From Ottowia thiooxydans DSM 14619 (GTDB lineage: Bacteria > Pseudomonadota > Gammaproteobacteria > Burkholderiales > Burkholderiaceae_C), in contig NZ_KE383945.1 of the NCBI RefSeq assembly GCF_000422885.1, positions 1 through 64,000 of the forward strand: DNA of 64,000 nt, written 5' to 3'. A program made the position numbers and the translations under genes. Below, one piece after another: positions 26,340 to 35,467 of the stretch (position 1 is its first letter; every line of letters starts with the position of its first letter). The notes below the pieces were generated by a model that had not been told where the DNA came from, searched no databases, and saw only the letters and a list, made by a program, of their open reading frames with translations.

Positions 26340-27173
26340 TCAGCGGCCAGTGAACTTGGGTGGGCGCTTGGTCGCGAATGCTTCCAGGCCCTCGTGCGCA
26401 TCGCTGCTGGTAAGGCAATAACGCGCGGTCGCCTCGCGCTCTAACCGGAATGCAGCCTGTACACCTGTACCCTCATTCAAGCCCGCGTTAAGCACTTGCT
26501 TGGCGTTCGCGACCGCCAATGGAGACTTCTTTGCGACATCCCGGGCGAATTCAAGTACCGCGTCCAGCAAACCCCCATCTGGAACGATTCGGTTGACCAA
26601 CCCGAACTCCATCGCTTCCGCTGGCTCAAGCAAACGACCGCTGAAGATCAACTCGCGAGCACGCATTGGCCCAATGATCCGAGGGAGCATCGTCAGGACG
26701 CCACCACCGCCCATCTGTCCGAAGTTCAGGTGCGCATCGCCGATGCGCCCAGACTGCGCACAGATCACGAGGTCGCAAGAGAGGATCAGCTCTATACCGC
26801 CAGCCACCGCGATGCCGTTGACGAGGGCTACATACGGTTTCGGGTACGTCGCGATCCTCTGAAATGTCTCATGGATGTCAGCCAGGAAGTGGGGGAAGTC
26901 TGTGCTTTCGCGCTGGAGCTTCTGGTACTTCTTCATATCACCACCAGCACTGAATGCACGGCCAGAGCCTGTGATGCCGACAACGCGCACATCCTCATCC
27001 ACCGCCAACTGGTCAAACACACGACGCATTTCACGCGCCATTGCCCAATCCATGGGGTTCATCTTGTCCCCGCGGTTGAACGTAACGATCGCCAGACTGC
27101 CGGCGCCTTCCCCCAAAGAGTGCTTTTCAACCAGCAGAAGGGGCGCCTGCTCTTCGATCTGTACGGCGCTCAT
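26340..27173 (-). CDS. enoyl-CoA hydratase/isomerase family protein
   Basis: A 277-residue crotonase-fold protein that would hydrate an enoyl-CoA. The first oxyanion-hole region is ITGSGRAFSAGGDMKKY, and the second is ALVNGIAVAGGIELILSCD. The hydratase Glu positions near residues 121-123 and 143-145 cannot both be assigned: the second region reads GQMGGGGVLTMLPR, where classical hydratases carry Glu at the first or second position. It is the first gene of the minus-strand cluster, with an AT-rich patch upstream. Alternative functions of the fold (isomerase, hydrolase) remain possible. Confidence 0.88.
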   Translation of the reverse strand: MSAVQIEEQAPLLLVEKHSLGEGAGSLAIVTFNRGDKMNPMDWAMAREMRRVFDQLAVDEDVRVVGITGSGRAFSAGGDMKKYQKLQRESTDFPHFLADIHETFQRIATYPKPYVALVNGIAVAGGIELILSCDLVICAQSGRIGDAHLNFGQMGGGGVLTMLPRIIGPMRARELIFSGRLLEPAEAMEFGLVNRIVPDGGLLDAVLEFARDVAKKSPLAVANAKQVLNAGLNEGTGVQAAFRLEREATARYCLTSSDAHEGLEAFATKRPPKFTGR

Positions 27174-27816
27174 GGAGTCAAGCCTCCGGGAATGCCAGAA
27201 AGCACCCCTGATGCTGGCCTGAAGCCCAAGCTCGCCAAGGCAGATTTCTCTTTGAGTCGTGCGGTCACTTTGTCTCCAGTTCGAGTGAGGTCCGTCGTGC
27301 GTCACACATGGCTGGGATGAGCCAAGGCAAGAGCGATGAAAATTATTATATGTTCCTTTAATTAATTTTCAACCGGATAGGCCTTGCACTGGGGAAAACC
27401 CCGGTAGAGGTAACCCGGGGGCTGCTGAGGCGCGTGCCGCCGCCCGGGTTGGTGCTCTCAAATCGAGTCACTCACACAGACCCGCTAGAAGCTCTCGTCA
27501 TCGCGATGAGTCATAGTGCTAGGACAACAAAAGCAACACCCGCTGCAGCGCGTGAAAGAACGGACGATCACGTGACGACCTCTTACGCCCAAGGCTCTGA
27601 GCAGGTAGTGGCAAGGACGCAGCGCTGAAATACCCTGAGAAGACTTCTTCCCTTGGAGAAGGGCGATGTCGCGCATCCTTGCAAATTGGTTTGGATAGGC
27701 ATGGGCCCCCGCGGCATAGACAGCTTGCGAAACTACCCGCGTGCTCCTCGGTTCAAACTCCTAGAGGTGCTCGGATCCAGCCGTCTGGGTGCCTATGGTC
27801 CCGCGAACGCAAGGGC
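27174..27816. promoter_or_regulatory. gene-free region upstream of the CoA cluster, with AT-rich dyad
   Basis: No gene is supported in about 640 bases. The main feature is an AT-rich patch at 27336-27370: GAAAATTA at 27338-27345 and its complement TAATTTTC at 27363-27370, 17 bases apart. It resembles in composition the dyad at 16210-16228 and may be a promoter/operator of the minus-strand operon. The remainder shows nothing recognisable. Confidence 0.4.
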
Positions 27817-29799
27817 TTAATCGTCTTGTAAAGCGAGCACGCGTTCATCGGCAAATTGCTCAGGAACGAACTCAGCATGGACTGCGAGCGCCACGGAGTT
27901 TAGATCTGCCTCGGAACTGGCGTCCGACAAGATCCCCACAATTTCACTGAAGCCTAATTCGGTCGCATACATGAGCGCGTTCCTATGGAATTTGTCTCGC
28001 GCGTGAATATTGGCTGGCCCGTGCTCCCTCGTTGTTCGCACCAGCAACTCAACCAGAGCAACGTTTCTTGCTACTGCAGCCCATATCAACAGGGTCTGCC
28101 CGTTCCACATATCTATTTCTGCATCTGCGCCTGCAAGGAATAGAGCCCTCACCACATCCATATGGCCTTTCTCGGCGGCGACTTCGATGGGTTGACCTGA
28201 ATTCAAGTCAGCACCCGCCGCGATCAGCATCTCTACGATCTGAAGGTGACCCGATTCAGAAGCTGAGTGGAGTGCCGTTTTGCCGGAACCTGATTTGGCC
28301 TCCAGGTTTGCACCTGAATCAATGATGATTTTCATCGCATCAGGCTTGTTGAAAACCGCTGCCAGCGTGGCGATGGTATAGCCCACGGGGCACGGCAAGT
28401 CAATTCCGAGCAACTCAACTTTCTCCACTTTGGCCTCATTGACGTAGCCATTCAGGATATGTTTTAAGAACTCAAGTTGATCGTAGACGATAGCCGATTT
28501 AATGCCCTCCCATATTCTGTAACCATCCTTCGCCCGCTTAGGATGATCCGCAGGCCTGGGATCAGTCTTCATCAGGTAGTCGAACATCTCCACGTGCCCA
28601 TGCCTTGCGGCATAAGCGAAGCTGCTATCCCCCAAGGCATTTTTGGCATCGAGATTGGCGCCAGAACCAATCAGCAGGCCTGCGGCTCGAATGTCATTTA
28701 ACTGAGCCGCTCGCATTAAGGGAACTTCAAAATGATAATTGCGCTCATCGACATTTTTCCTAAGCTTAATAAGAATTTCGAGAGCCGGAAGTGCATGGTG
28801 TTCGACACATAGCATGACTGCAGACGATGCGCGCTTTTCGCGTGTATCAGAATCCAAATCAATTTCCCTCAAATATTCTGATTTCAATATATTTTCGGGA
28901 GGAGTCAATTTACCCGAAAAATGACGCATCACCTCTTCCTCCAAATCAGTGCCTCGTTCCGAAATTGCTTTCAGAAAATTCCACTTTCCAAACTCGAGGG
29001 CCGTCGGAATGAGGCTTCTCTTGAGATCGATCGCTACATCTTCAATTGATGAAACAGGTTCAAGCCCATTAACGGGGTGATCTCCCAGGATGATTCGAAT
29101 TACCTCAGGGTTATCTTGTTTTAGTGCTAGATGAAGGAGCGCTATTTTTTCAACTTCGGTAGAGCCCATGTGGGCGCCAGCCTCCTTGAGGATAGAAAGC
29201 ACGCCAACATGTGATTCCTCAACGGCCAACATCACCGCAGTGAGCCCTTTTTCATTCTTGGCTTCCAGCAATTTACTCCGTGCTTCGGGGTCTGCAACTC
29301 GTTCAATCAGGGCATTTAGAATGTTAGCGGCACCCATGCGGCTTGCGGTCATAGCGACGGTTTCGCCGCAGTTATCTGAAATGGCTGGACTCGCGCCTAC
29401 GGCTAAGAGTTCGTTGAAAGTCTCCTGCTTTTCTGACTGCGCTGCCCATGCCAACGCCGTTCGACCTTGAGCATCTTTGTCATCAATTTCTATCCTCCCA
29501 GAACCCGCTGAAACCAGAGTCTTTAACGCGTCTATAAAACCGTGCCGGGCCGCGATCATCAGCGGGCTAAGGCCATATGTGTTTTTTGCATTCAGGTCTT
29601 GACCTGGGTCTATCGCCAGCAAAAATATATTATCAAGGTCATTATCCTCTATGGCTCTGTGGAGCCCAAAGGCTTCCTCAGACCTTGATGAGGCTTGAAA
29701 TTCCTCCGATTTATCGAGGAAAAGTTGATTGTCATTGTCCATAGAAAATAATCTGGACAAAAAATTTCCAATACCTAGGTTGCTTGAAGGATTGTTCAT
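27817..29799 (-). CDS. large ankyrin-repeat protein
   Basis: A 660-residue ankyrin-repeat protein. Repeats are clear at about residues 70-215 (GLSPLMIAARHGFIDALKTL and similar), at about 330-420 (VPLMRAAQLNDIRAAGLL, SFAYAARHGHVEMFDYL) and at about 480-640 (KTALHSASESGHLQIVEMLI, GQTLLIWAAVARNVALVELL). The stretch between the first and second groups is degenerate. No signal peptide or membrane segment is seen. The coding DNA, notably 28700-29800, is visibly AT-richer than its neighbours, a sign of transfer. The role is not known; ankyrin proteins mediate protein contacts and some are effectors or defence components. Confidence 0.88.
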   Translation of the reverse strand: MNNPSSNLGIGNFLSRLFSMDNDNQLFLDKSEEFQASSRSEEAFGLHRAIEDNDLDNIFLLAIDPGQDLNAKNTYGLSPLMIAARHGFIDALKTLVSAGSGRIEIDDKDAQGRTALAWAAQSEKQETFNELLAVGASPAISDNCGETVAMTASRMGAANILNALIERVADPEARSKLLEAKNEKGLTAVMLAVEESHVGVLSILKEAGAHMGSTEVEKIALLHLALKQDNPEVIRIILGDHPVNGLEPVSSIEDVAIDLKRSLIPTALEFGKWNFLKAISERGTDLEEEVMRHFSGKLTPPENILKSEYLREIDLDSDTREKRASSAVMLCVEHHALPALEILIKLRKNVDERNYHFEVPLMRAAQLNDIRAAGLLIGSGANLDAKNALGDSSFAYAARHGHVEMFDYLMKTDPRPADHPKRAKDGYRIWEGIKSAIVYDQLEFLKHILNGYVNEAKVEKVELLGIDLPCPVGYTIATLAAVFNKPDAMKIIIDSGANLEAKSGSGKTALHSASESGHLQIVEMLIAAGADLNSGQPIEVAAEKGHMDVVRALFLAGADAEIDMWNGQTLLIWAAVARNVALVELLVRTTREHGPANIHARDKFHRNALMYATELGFSEIVGILSDASSEADLNSVALAVHAEFVPEQFADERVLALQDD

Positions 29800-30406
29800 T
29801 TGATTAGATATCAGCTAAAAATATTTATATTCGAGATTTACTATTTCAGGGCAGAGCACACCACACCAGGGACATTGCATGTCGTCAGCTTTTGATGCTC
29901 AACAATCGAAATTTCGAGGTCGCCAAAGTGCAACTCCAGGGAAATTACAAATTTCACTAGGTAACATATTATTTTTGGTACACGCACTGAATTAATCGCG
30001 CGTCACGTGAACCTGAAGGCGTCTCAGGCACTTTATTCAAGCGGCCTGAATTAGCACCGCCCGCCCGAACGCGGGCTTAGATTCAAAGCGAAAAGGGGCA
30101 TGCCATTGAACCTACGGCGTGCTGCCTCCCCCAATGCGGAACTCACGGTTTCATGCACTTCATGCCGAGCACTCCTGACTTGCGATCAGGAATTAGCTTG
30201 AGCCCGCTTGCGGCGAGCGACATCAAGAGCTCTAAGAATTGCAAAGCTCGGACTGTTGCCGGGCGATCTCCGTGCGAAGATCAAAAAGCGTCTCGCAGTT
30301 TAGCACCAAAGTACTACATTAAAAGAAGGCGCTATATCCTTGACTATGCGCTGCGTTCCGGCCAGGCGCGCACTCGTGCCGCGATTGCGCAGCAACGCCC
30401 GCTTTT
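29800..30406. other. gene-free region between ankyrin gene and RNA methyltransferase
   Basis: About 600 bases without a convincing gene. The left 200 bases are AT-rich, fitting the promoter side of the ankyrin gene. The right part is GC-rich and carries an open frame on the plus strand (30153-30422) with no domain, overlapping the methyltransferase 3' end. No tRNA or hairpin of note was found. Confidence 0.4.
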
Positions 30407-31696
30407 TTACGCAGCTTCCTGATTGACCGGGGGGCGCCGCGCAGTCAGATCGAAACGAAACATCCGGCATTCAATAGGACCATTCCACATGGGAACACGG
30501 CGCGACTCTTTCAGACGCAGCTTGCCAGGGAGCTTGAGATCGGGCGTCAGCATCCAGGCGGTCCAGCCCGCAAAGTGGCTTTTCCAGTGCGTACTGAGTT
30601 GACGGAAGAAGTCGTCGCCAGCGTCGACTTCAGCAACCGACTCGCTGTCGCCGGCGCGGGCGCGGGACAACGCACCGCTCTGAAACGCTTCCCGGCCCCG
30701 GCCTGCCACCCCTGCGGCCGCTATGCGCTCGCCATAAGGAGGGTTCATGAGAATGACGCCCGGCTGCTCGCTAGGGGGCATGCGCTGAAGGGCATCACCG
30801 CCGCGCAATTGCAGGGCGCGCGCGACGCCTGCGCGCTCGGCATTGCGCTCGGCAAAATCAACCATACGGTGTGCGACATCACTGCCGAACACGGTGATGC
30901 TTTCGGAGCCGCTTTGAGGTGTGGCTGAGCGTGTGGCCTCGTTTTTAATGGTGCTCCATTGCACACGGTCAAATGGCCGCAATTGCTCGAAACCGAAGCG
31001 CCGCTGGCCACCCGCTGGTAACCCGAGCAGGATCTGCGCTGCTTCGATGACGATGGTGCCGCTGCCGCAGCAAGGGTCATACAAAGGCACCTGAAGCACC
31101 GAACGCGTGGCAGGCGTCCACCACCCACTGGCGGCCAACATGGCAGCGGCCAAGGTTTCTTTCAGCGGGGCATCACCTTTGTCTTGGCGCCATCCGCGCT
31201 TGAAGAGCGGCTCGCCTGACGTGTCTATATAGAGCGTGGCGGTATCGGTCGTCAAATGCCCATGCAGCCGCACATCGGGGGTGTGGGTATCAATGCTGGG
31301 CCGCTCGCCGCCGACCTGCCGAAAACGGTCTGCCACACCATCCTTGATGCGCAGGGTCGCGAAATTCAGGCTCTGGAGAGGGCTGTGCTGGGCTGTGAGC
31401 TCAATGCGAAAGCTCTGCCGCGGCGTGAACCATCCTTCCCACTTCACCCCCATGGAGAGCGCATAGAGATCCTCAGGATCACGGTAGGGGCCTTGCGCCA
31501 GCTCGATCAGCACGCGCTGGGCCAGCCGGCAATGCAGGTTCAGGAGCAAGACGCCCGCCCAATCGGTACGCACACGCACCCCAGCACGCACGGTGAGCAA
31601 GTTATCACCGGTCAAACCCGTCAGCCCGTGCACTTCATCGGCCAGGAAACCCTCAACACCAGCGGCGCAGGGTAGAAAAACGGTGAGTTGGTTCAT
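30407..31696 (-). CDS. THUMP-domain class I SAM-dependent RNA methyltransferase (RlmL N-half type)
   Basis: A 429-residue RNA methyltransferase. The N-terminal part (about residues 1-165) is a THUMP RNA-binding domain. The Rossmann methyltransferase domain follows: the SAM loop LYDPCCGSGTIVIEAA (about 206-221) and the catalytic N-P-P-Y motif MNPPYGER near residue 315. It matches the m2G2445-forming half of E. coli RlmL, without the RlmK half. It acts on 23S rRNA by family inference. A Ser/Arg-rich insert follows NPPY. Confidence 0.9.
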   Translation of the reverse strand: MNQLTVFLPCAAGVEGFLADEVHGLTGLTGDNLLTVRAGVRVRTDWAGVLLLNLHCRLAQRVLIELAQGPYRDPEDLYALSMGVKWEGWFTPRQSFRIELTAQHSPLQSLNFATLRIKDGVADRFRQVGGERPSIDTHTPDVRLHGHLTTDTATLYIDTSGEPLFKRGWRQDKGDAPLKETLAAAMLAASGWWTPATRSVLQVPLYDPCCGSGTIVIEAAQILLGLPAGGQRRFGFEQLRPFDRVQWSTIKNEATRSATPQSGSESITVFGSDVAHRMVDFAERNAERAGVARALQLRGGDALQRMPPSEQPGVILMNPPYGERIAAAGVAGRGREAFQSGALSRARAGDSESVAEVDAGDDFFRQLSTHWKSHFAGWTAWMLTPDLKLPGKLRLKESRRVPMWNGPIECRMFRFDLTARRPPVNQEAA

Positions 31697-31769
31697 TTGT
31701 TTGCTTATTTGGGCGAGGCGTACGGTGGATTGTCGCTGCGTACGGGGAATTCAGGGACTTGACGAATGT

Positions 31770-31862
31770 CTAGGAGGCTGTCGGACTTGGAAATCGCCGG
31801 CTGCAAATGGGCCGCAGCGGTCCATTTTCGCTATCGGCACTCCAAGTCCGACAGCCTCCTAG
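31770..31862. repeat. 93-bp element with perfect 22-bp terminal inverted repeats, copy B
   Basis: The left arm at 31770-31791 starts CTAGGAGGCTGTCGGACTTG, and the right arm at 31841-31862 is its exact complement. The 49-base centre includes TGCAAATGGGCCGCAGCGGT. Related ends occur at 20253-20314 and 40597-40779. This has the architecture of a small non-autonomous palindromic element; no transposase with such ends is in the window. The whole 31697-31979 gap between rpoN and the methyltransferase is gene-free. Confidence 0.85.
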
Positions 31863-31979
31863 CACGCAATCCGAAGCGATACCGAGTGGGTTCGCTGGGA
31901 GTTGTGACGCAGCATGGCACCGATCCTTGGCAAATTTATTCAGCTAACTTCTAGCTCACAACATTAGGGCGTGTTCACA

Positions 31980-33557
31980 CTAGCTATTGACTGCCTTGCG
32001 CAGACTCGCGACGGGGATGCGTAGACCTTCACGGTATTTGGCTACCGTTCGGCGTGCGCAATCGATGCCTTGCTCTTTGAGCATTTCGGCAATCTGGTTA
32101 TCAGACAGCGGCTTCTTCGTATCTTCCGAAGCGATGAACTGCTTGATGAGCGCACGCACGGCCGTGCTGGAAGCATTGCCGCCAGCTTCCGTGCCTAGTG
32201 CGGATCCGAAGAAGTGCTTCAGCTCAAAGGTACCCTGTGGGGTGGCCATGTACTTGGCTGTCGTGACGCGGCTAATGGTGGACTCGTGCACGCCCAACTC
32301 GTCCGCCAGTTCGCGCTGCACCATGGGGCGCATAGCGAGCTCGCCATGGACGAAGAAATTCTTCTGCCGCTCAACAATGGCCTGGGACACACGCAAGATG
32401 GTGTCAAAGCGCTGCTGGATGTTCTTGATGAACCAGCGTGCTTCCTGAAGGCGCTGCGTTAGCGCCTGATGATTTTCTCCGCCTCGACTTCCGCGCAGGG
32501 CATTGGCATAGAGTTCGTGCACGCGCAGGCGCGGCATGACTTCAGGATTGAGCTGCACGCGAAAACGCTGCTGGGTGCCCTGGCCACTGCAGGAGACGAT
32601 GACATCGGGCACGATGGCATTGCGCGAGACATCAGCGAAGCGGCGGCCGGGCTTGGGTTCGAGCCGGCCGATATAGGCTATAGCCGCACGCACGGCTTCT
32701 TCGCTCTCTCCCACGAGTTGCGCCAGACGCTTGGCATCTCGTCTTGCCAACAACTCCAGCACGCCGTGCTGTGCACAGATCTGGAGCGCCACGCTCAGCA
32801 GTGATTGCTCTGAGGACGCTACGCCGCGCTCGGATTGGCGGCTCTTGATTTGCAGCGTCAGGCACTCCACCAAATCACGCGCACCGATTCCGGCAGGCTC
32901 CAGGGATTGAAGCAGTTTCAGCGCCAGTGAAAAACGATGCACCAGCTCTTCCATCTGCTCGAGCCCGTCGTCCTCATCGAGTAGCGTGGCGGCCAGCTCG
33001 GCCAGGGTGTCTTCCAGGTAGCCATCGTCACTCAGTGAGCCGATCAGAAAACGCAAGGCTGCCGCATCCTCAGGACCCAGGCGCAAAGACAAGGCCTGGC
33101 GACTCAGGTGATCGGTCAGCGAGGGCTGAAGGCTTCCACGCTCACCGGGATCGAGCGCATCGTCATCGTCGAGGTTGTTGCGGCTTGCGGGTGCGTCGCC
33201 ACCCCACTCGCCATCGTCGGGGGTGGCTTCCACGCTGCCGTCGCCCTCCCAACTCTCGGCCACCAATGATTGCGCATCTCCAGATTCAACGGATTCTGCG
33301 CGATCGTCGTCACCGCTTTCATAGGCCTGTTCGCTGGCGCGGTCGCCCTCACTGACGGCGGTATCGGCACGCGCAACGCCGAAGTCCTCGCGGGGCGCGT
33401 CATCGTCTGAACGGTCGAGAAACGGGTTGTCATCCAGCATCTGCTCGACCTCGCTGGCGAGCTCTAGCGTGGAGAGCTGCAAGAGTCGGATGGACTGCTG
33501 TAGCTGCGGAGTGAGCGCAAGATGCTGCGAGACGCGCAGCGAAAGGCCGGGCTTCAT
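31980..33557 (-). CDS. rpoN: RNA polymerase sigma-54 factor
   Basis: A 525-residue sigma-54, which directs RNA polymerase to -24/-12 promoters with enhancer-binding activators. Region I is the Gln/Leu-rich N terminus (QHLALTPQLQQSIRLLQLS). An acidic region II follows (about residues 50-150). The core-binding and DNA-binding parts end in the RpoN box ARRTVAKYRE near residue 505, preceded by the HTH VHESTISRVTTAKYM. It follows lptB by 64 bases. The hpf/PTS genes usually found next to rpoN are not present here. Confidence 0.97.
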   Translation of the reverse strand: MKPGLSLRVSQHLALTPQLQQSIRLLQLSTLELASEVEQMLDDNPFLDRSDDDAPREDFGVARADTAVSEGDRASEQAYESGDDDRAESVESGDAQSLVAESWEGDGSVEATPDDGEWGGDAPASRNNLDDDDALDPGERGSLQPSLTDHLSRQALSLRLGPEDAAALRFLIGSLSDDGYLEDTLAELAATLLDEDDGLEQMEELVHRFSLALKLLQSLEPAGIGARDLVECLTLQIKSRQSERGVASSEQSLLSVALQICAQHGVLELLARRDAKRLAQLVGESEEAVRAAIAYIGRLEPKPGRRFADVSRNAIVPDVIVSCSGQGTQQRFRVQLNPEVMPRLRVHELYANALRGSRGGENHQALTQRLQEARWFIKNIQQRFDTILRVSQAIVERQKNFFVHGELAMRPMVQRELADELGVHESTISRVTTAKYMATPQGTFELKHFFGSALGTEAGGNASSTAVRALIKQFIASEDTKKPLSDNQIAEMLKEQGIDCARRTVAKYREGLRIPVASLRKAVNS

Positions 33558-33621
33558 GTCATCACCGCCTGGCCCAGATACTCAATGGATAGATGCAGCT
33601 TGCGATACACCAGCGCATTGA

Positions 33622-34440
33622 TCAAAGCCGGAAATTCTCGCCAAGGTAGACGCGCCGCACTTCGGGGTCTGCCACGATGTCGTCAGGCGTACCTGTGGCC
33701 AGCACCCGTCCTTCACTGATGATGACCGCGTGGTCGCAAATACCTAGTGTTTCGCGCACGTTATGGTCAGTGATGAGCACCCCGATCCCGCGTCCCTTGA
33801 GAAACGCGATGATGCGCTGGATCTCGATGACGGCGATGGGGTCGATACCGGCGAAGGGCTCGTCCAGCAAGATAAAGCGAGGTTGGGTAGCCAGCGCACG
33901 GGCAATCTCCACGCGGCGGCGCTCTCCGCCTGAAAGCGCAGGCGCTGGAGAATCACGCAGATCCTGCACATGCAACTGCTCCAGCAATTCGGTCAGACGG
34001 CGTTCAATCTCCGGCTTGGAAAATGGCCGACCGTCTTCGCCTCGCTGAAGCTCCAGCACTGCCCGTACGTTTTCAGCCACGGTGAGCTTGCGGAAGATGG
34101 AGGCCTCTTGCGGCAGATAGGAAAGGCCCAATCGAGAGCGCCGGTGGATGGGCATGTGCTCGACCGGCTGACCATCAATGCTGATCTCACCGCCGTCCGC
34201 GCGAACGAGGCCAACGATCATGTAAAACGAAGTGGTCTTGCCTGCACCGTTGGGGCCAAGCAGCCCCACGACTTCGCCATTGTGTACGGTGAGAGATACA
34301 TCGTGAACCACGCGCCTGGCGCCATAGTTCTTGCGCAAGCCGCGCGCTTCGAGCCGGCTGGTGCCGCACGCCACCGCAGTGGGATCGGCAGCTGAACCTT
34401 CAGGATGGGTGGCCAAGGCTTGCTCGGCTTGCACACTCAC
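33622..34440 (-). CDS. lptB: LPS export ABC transporter ATP-binding protein
   Basis: LptB powers extraction of lipopolysaccharide from the inner membrane with LptFG. The 272 residues include a 25-30-residue N-terminal extension ([12 protein letters not shown]), Walker [17 protein letters not shown], the signature [16 protein letters not shown], Walker [16 protein letters not shown], and a switch His in [10 protein letters not shown]. It starts with GTG at 34440, overlapping the lptA stop as GTGA, so translation is coupled. Confidence 0.96.
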   Translation of the reverse strand: MSVQAEQALATHPEGSAADPTAVACGTSRLEARGLRKNYGARRVVHDVSLTVHNGEVVGLLGPNGAGKTTSFYMIVGLVRADGGEISIDGQPVEHMPIHRRSRLGLSYLPQEASIFRKLTVAENVRAVLELQRGEDGRPFSKPEIERRLTELLEQLHVQDLRDSPAPALSGGERRRVEIARALATQPRFILLDEPFAGIDPIAVIEIQRIIAFLKGRGIGVLITDHNVRETLGICDHAVIISEGRVLATGTPDDIVADPEVRRVYLGENFRL

Positions 34441-35075
34441 TTGGTGGGCCCAGTGGTGGGCCGCAGCGGCAGGGCCGGCTTGGCAGGTTGAGGGGCGGCT
34501 GGCGCCGGCGTGCCACGTGGCGCAAGCGTGGCTCGCACTCGCCCACCAGGGCTGCTGGCAGCTCCTGCGGGTGCTCGGGGAGCGCCATCTACGGTATAGA
34601 CCTCGGTCAGATTGTTGTAGACGATCACTGGACCGCTGACTTCATCTTGCAGCGTGGCACCGGCCAAACGCCGCATCTCCGCGCGGCGCACGAACCGCAC
34701 GGTGTCTGCCTTGCTGTCGTATTCAATGACTTCGCCTTCACCTTCGATGAATTCGTCCAGCCCTTCGCGCTTTTGGCGAAAGAAAGCGCGCTTGCCCGGT
34801 TCTGCGAACATCACGCCGAATTGATTGCCGGCGGCATCTTGCCGAACCTCGAGACGCGCACCGCGCATCACGATGGTGCCTTTGGTGGCCACCACACGAC
34901 CCGTGAATGTGCTGAGCTGTTGCTGATCTTCATAGCGCAGCGCATCAGACTCGATGTTCATCGGCTTTTCGCGGTCTGCCCGTTCAGCCCAGGCAGGTCC
35001 CGCGAGCAAGGCCACCAGCAGCGAGAAACAGCCGCCCAGTGTCCAAGCCGGCAATTGGAAAACATGTGGTTTCAT
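34437..35075 (-). CDS. lptA: lipopolysaccharide transport periplasmic protein LptA
   Basis: LptA bridges LptC and LptD in the periplasm. The 212-residue product has a signal peptide (MKPHVFQL..., cleavage near AWAERAD), then the OstA-type beta-jellyroll: [33 protein letters not shown], and [15 protein letters not shown] near the end. About 40 Pro/Ala-rich residues form the C terminus. ATG at 35075 is taken; a GTG nine bases upstream is possible. lptC is not upstream, where a non-coding region and the oppositely oriented queE lie instead. Confidence 0.92.
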   Translation of the reverse strand: MKPHVFQLPAWTLGGCFSLLVALLAGPAWAERADREKPMNIESDALRYEDQQQLSTFTGRVVATKGTIVMRGARLEVRQDAAGNQFGVMFAEPGKRAFFRQKREGLDEFIEGEGEVIEYDSKADTVRFVRRAEMRRLAGATLQDEVSGPVIVYNNLTEVYTVDGAPRAPAGAASSPGGRVRATLAPRGTPAPAAPQPAKPALPLRPTTGPTK

Positions 35076-35467
35076 TGAAGGCACGATTTTTGCTTAAATT
35101 GCTCGCTGCATTTTAAGCCGCGCGGCTTGGTCGTTGCCGGATCAGGAGAAAATGACCTGTAAAAAAATTCCGAAAAGTAGGTATGTGCGAAACTCGCTAC
35201 CTCGACTAACGAGGATTCCGGCGAAAAAATCCAAACGATGCGAGCGTCGTTGGGCTTGGATTTGGGTTGAGCAGGCCTTCCAGCGATCACAGCTTGGCGC
35301 CATGCAAGCCGATCAAGATCGACCTAATAGAACCTTTTCTCTGGCTACCCAGTGACCGGAAGTGCCTGCATGAGGCCGCCTGGGCTAAGAGCCTGCTTAA
35401 GCGCCCGTTCAAAGGCTAATCACCGTTTGCACTCTGCAGGTGGCGGAATTCAACATTTGACAAATTC
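35076..35467. promoter_or_regulatory. divergent intergenic region lptA/queE
   Basis: These 392 bases separate two divergent genes and should hold both promoters. No gene is supported. A minus-strand open frame (35072-35290) lacks any resemblance to LptC. The word TAAGAGCCTGCTTAAG with CCGTTCAAAGG at 35388-35418 belongs to the dispersed word family noted in findings. No preQ1 riboswitch is recognisable upstream of queE. Confidence 0.4.

Noticed and set aside
27174-27816. Small genes in the region upstream of the enoyl-CoA hydratase gene
   Set aside because: Frames of about 60 codons on both strands lack domains and ribosome sites.
30153-30422. 89-codon open frame on the plus strand
   Set aside because: No domain or good start; overlaps the 3' end of the methyltransferase gene.
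35072-35290. lptC remnant upstream of lptA
   Set aside because: The short minus-strand frame shows no LptC-like hydrophobic N terminus or repeated beta pattern.
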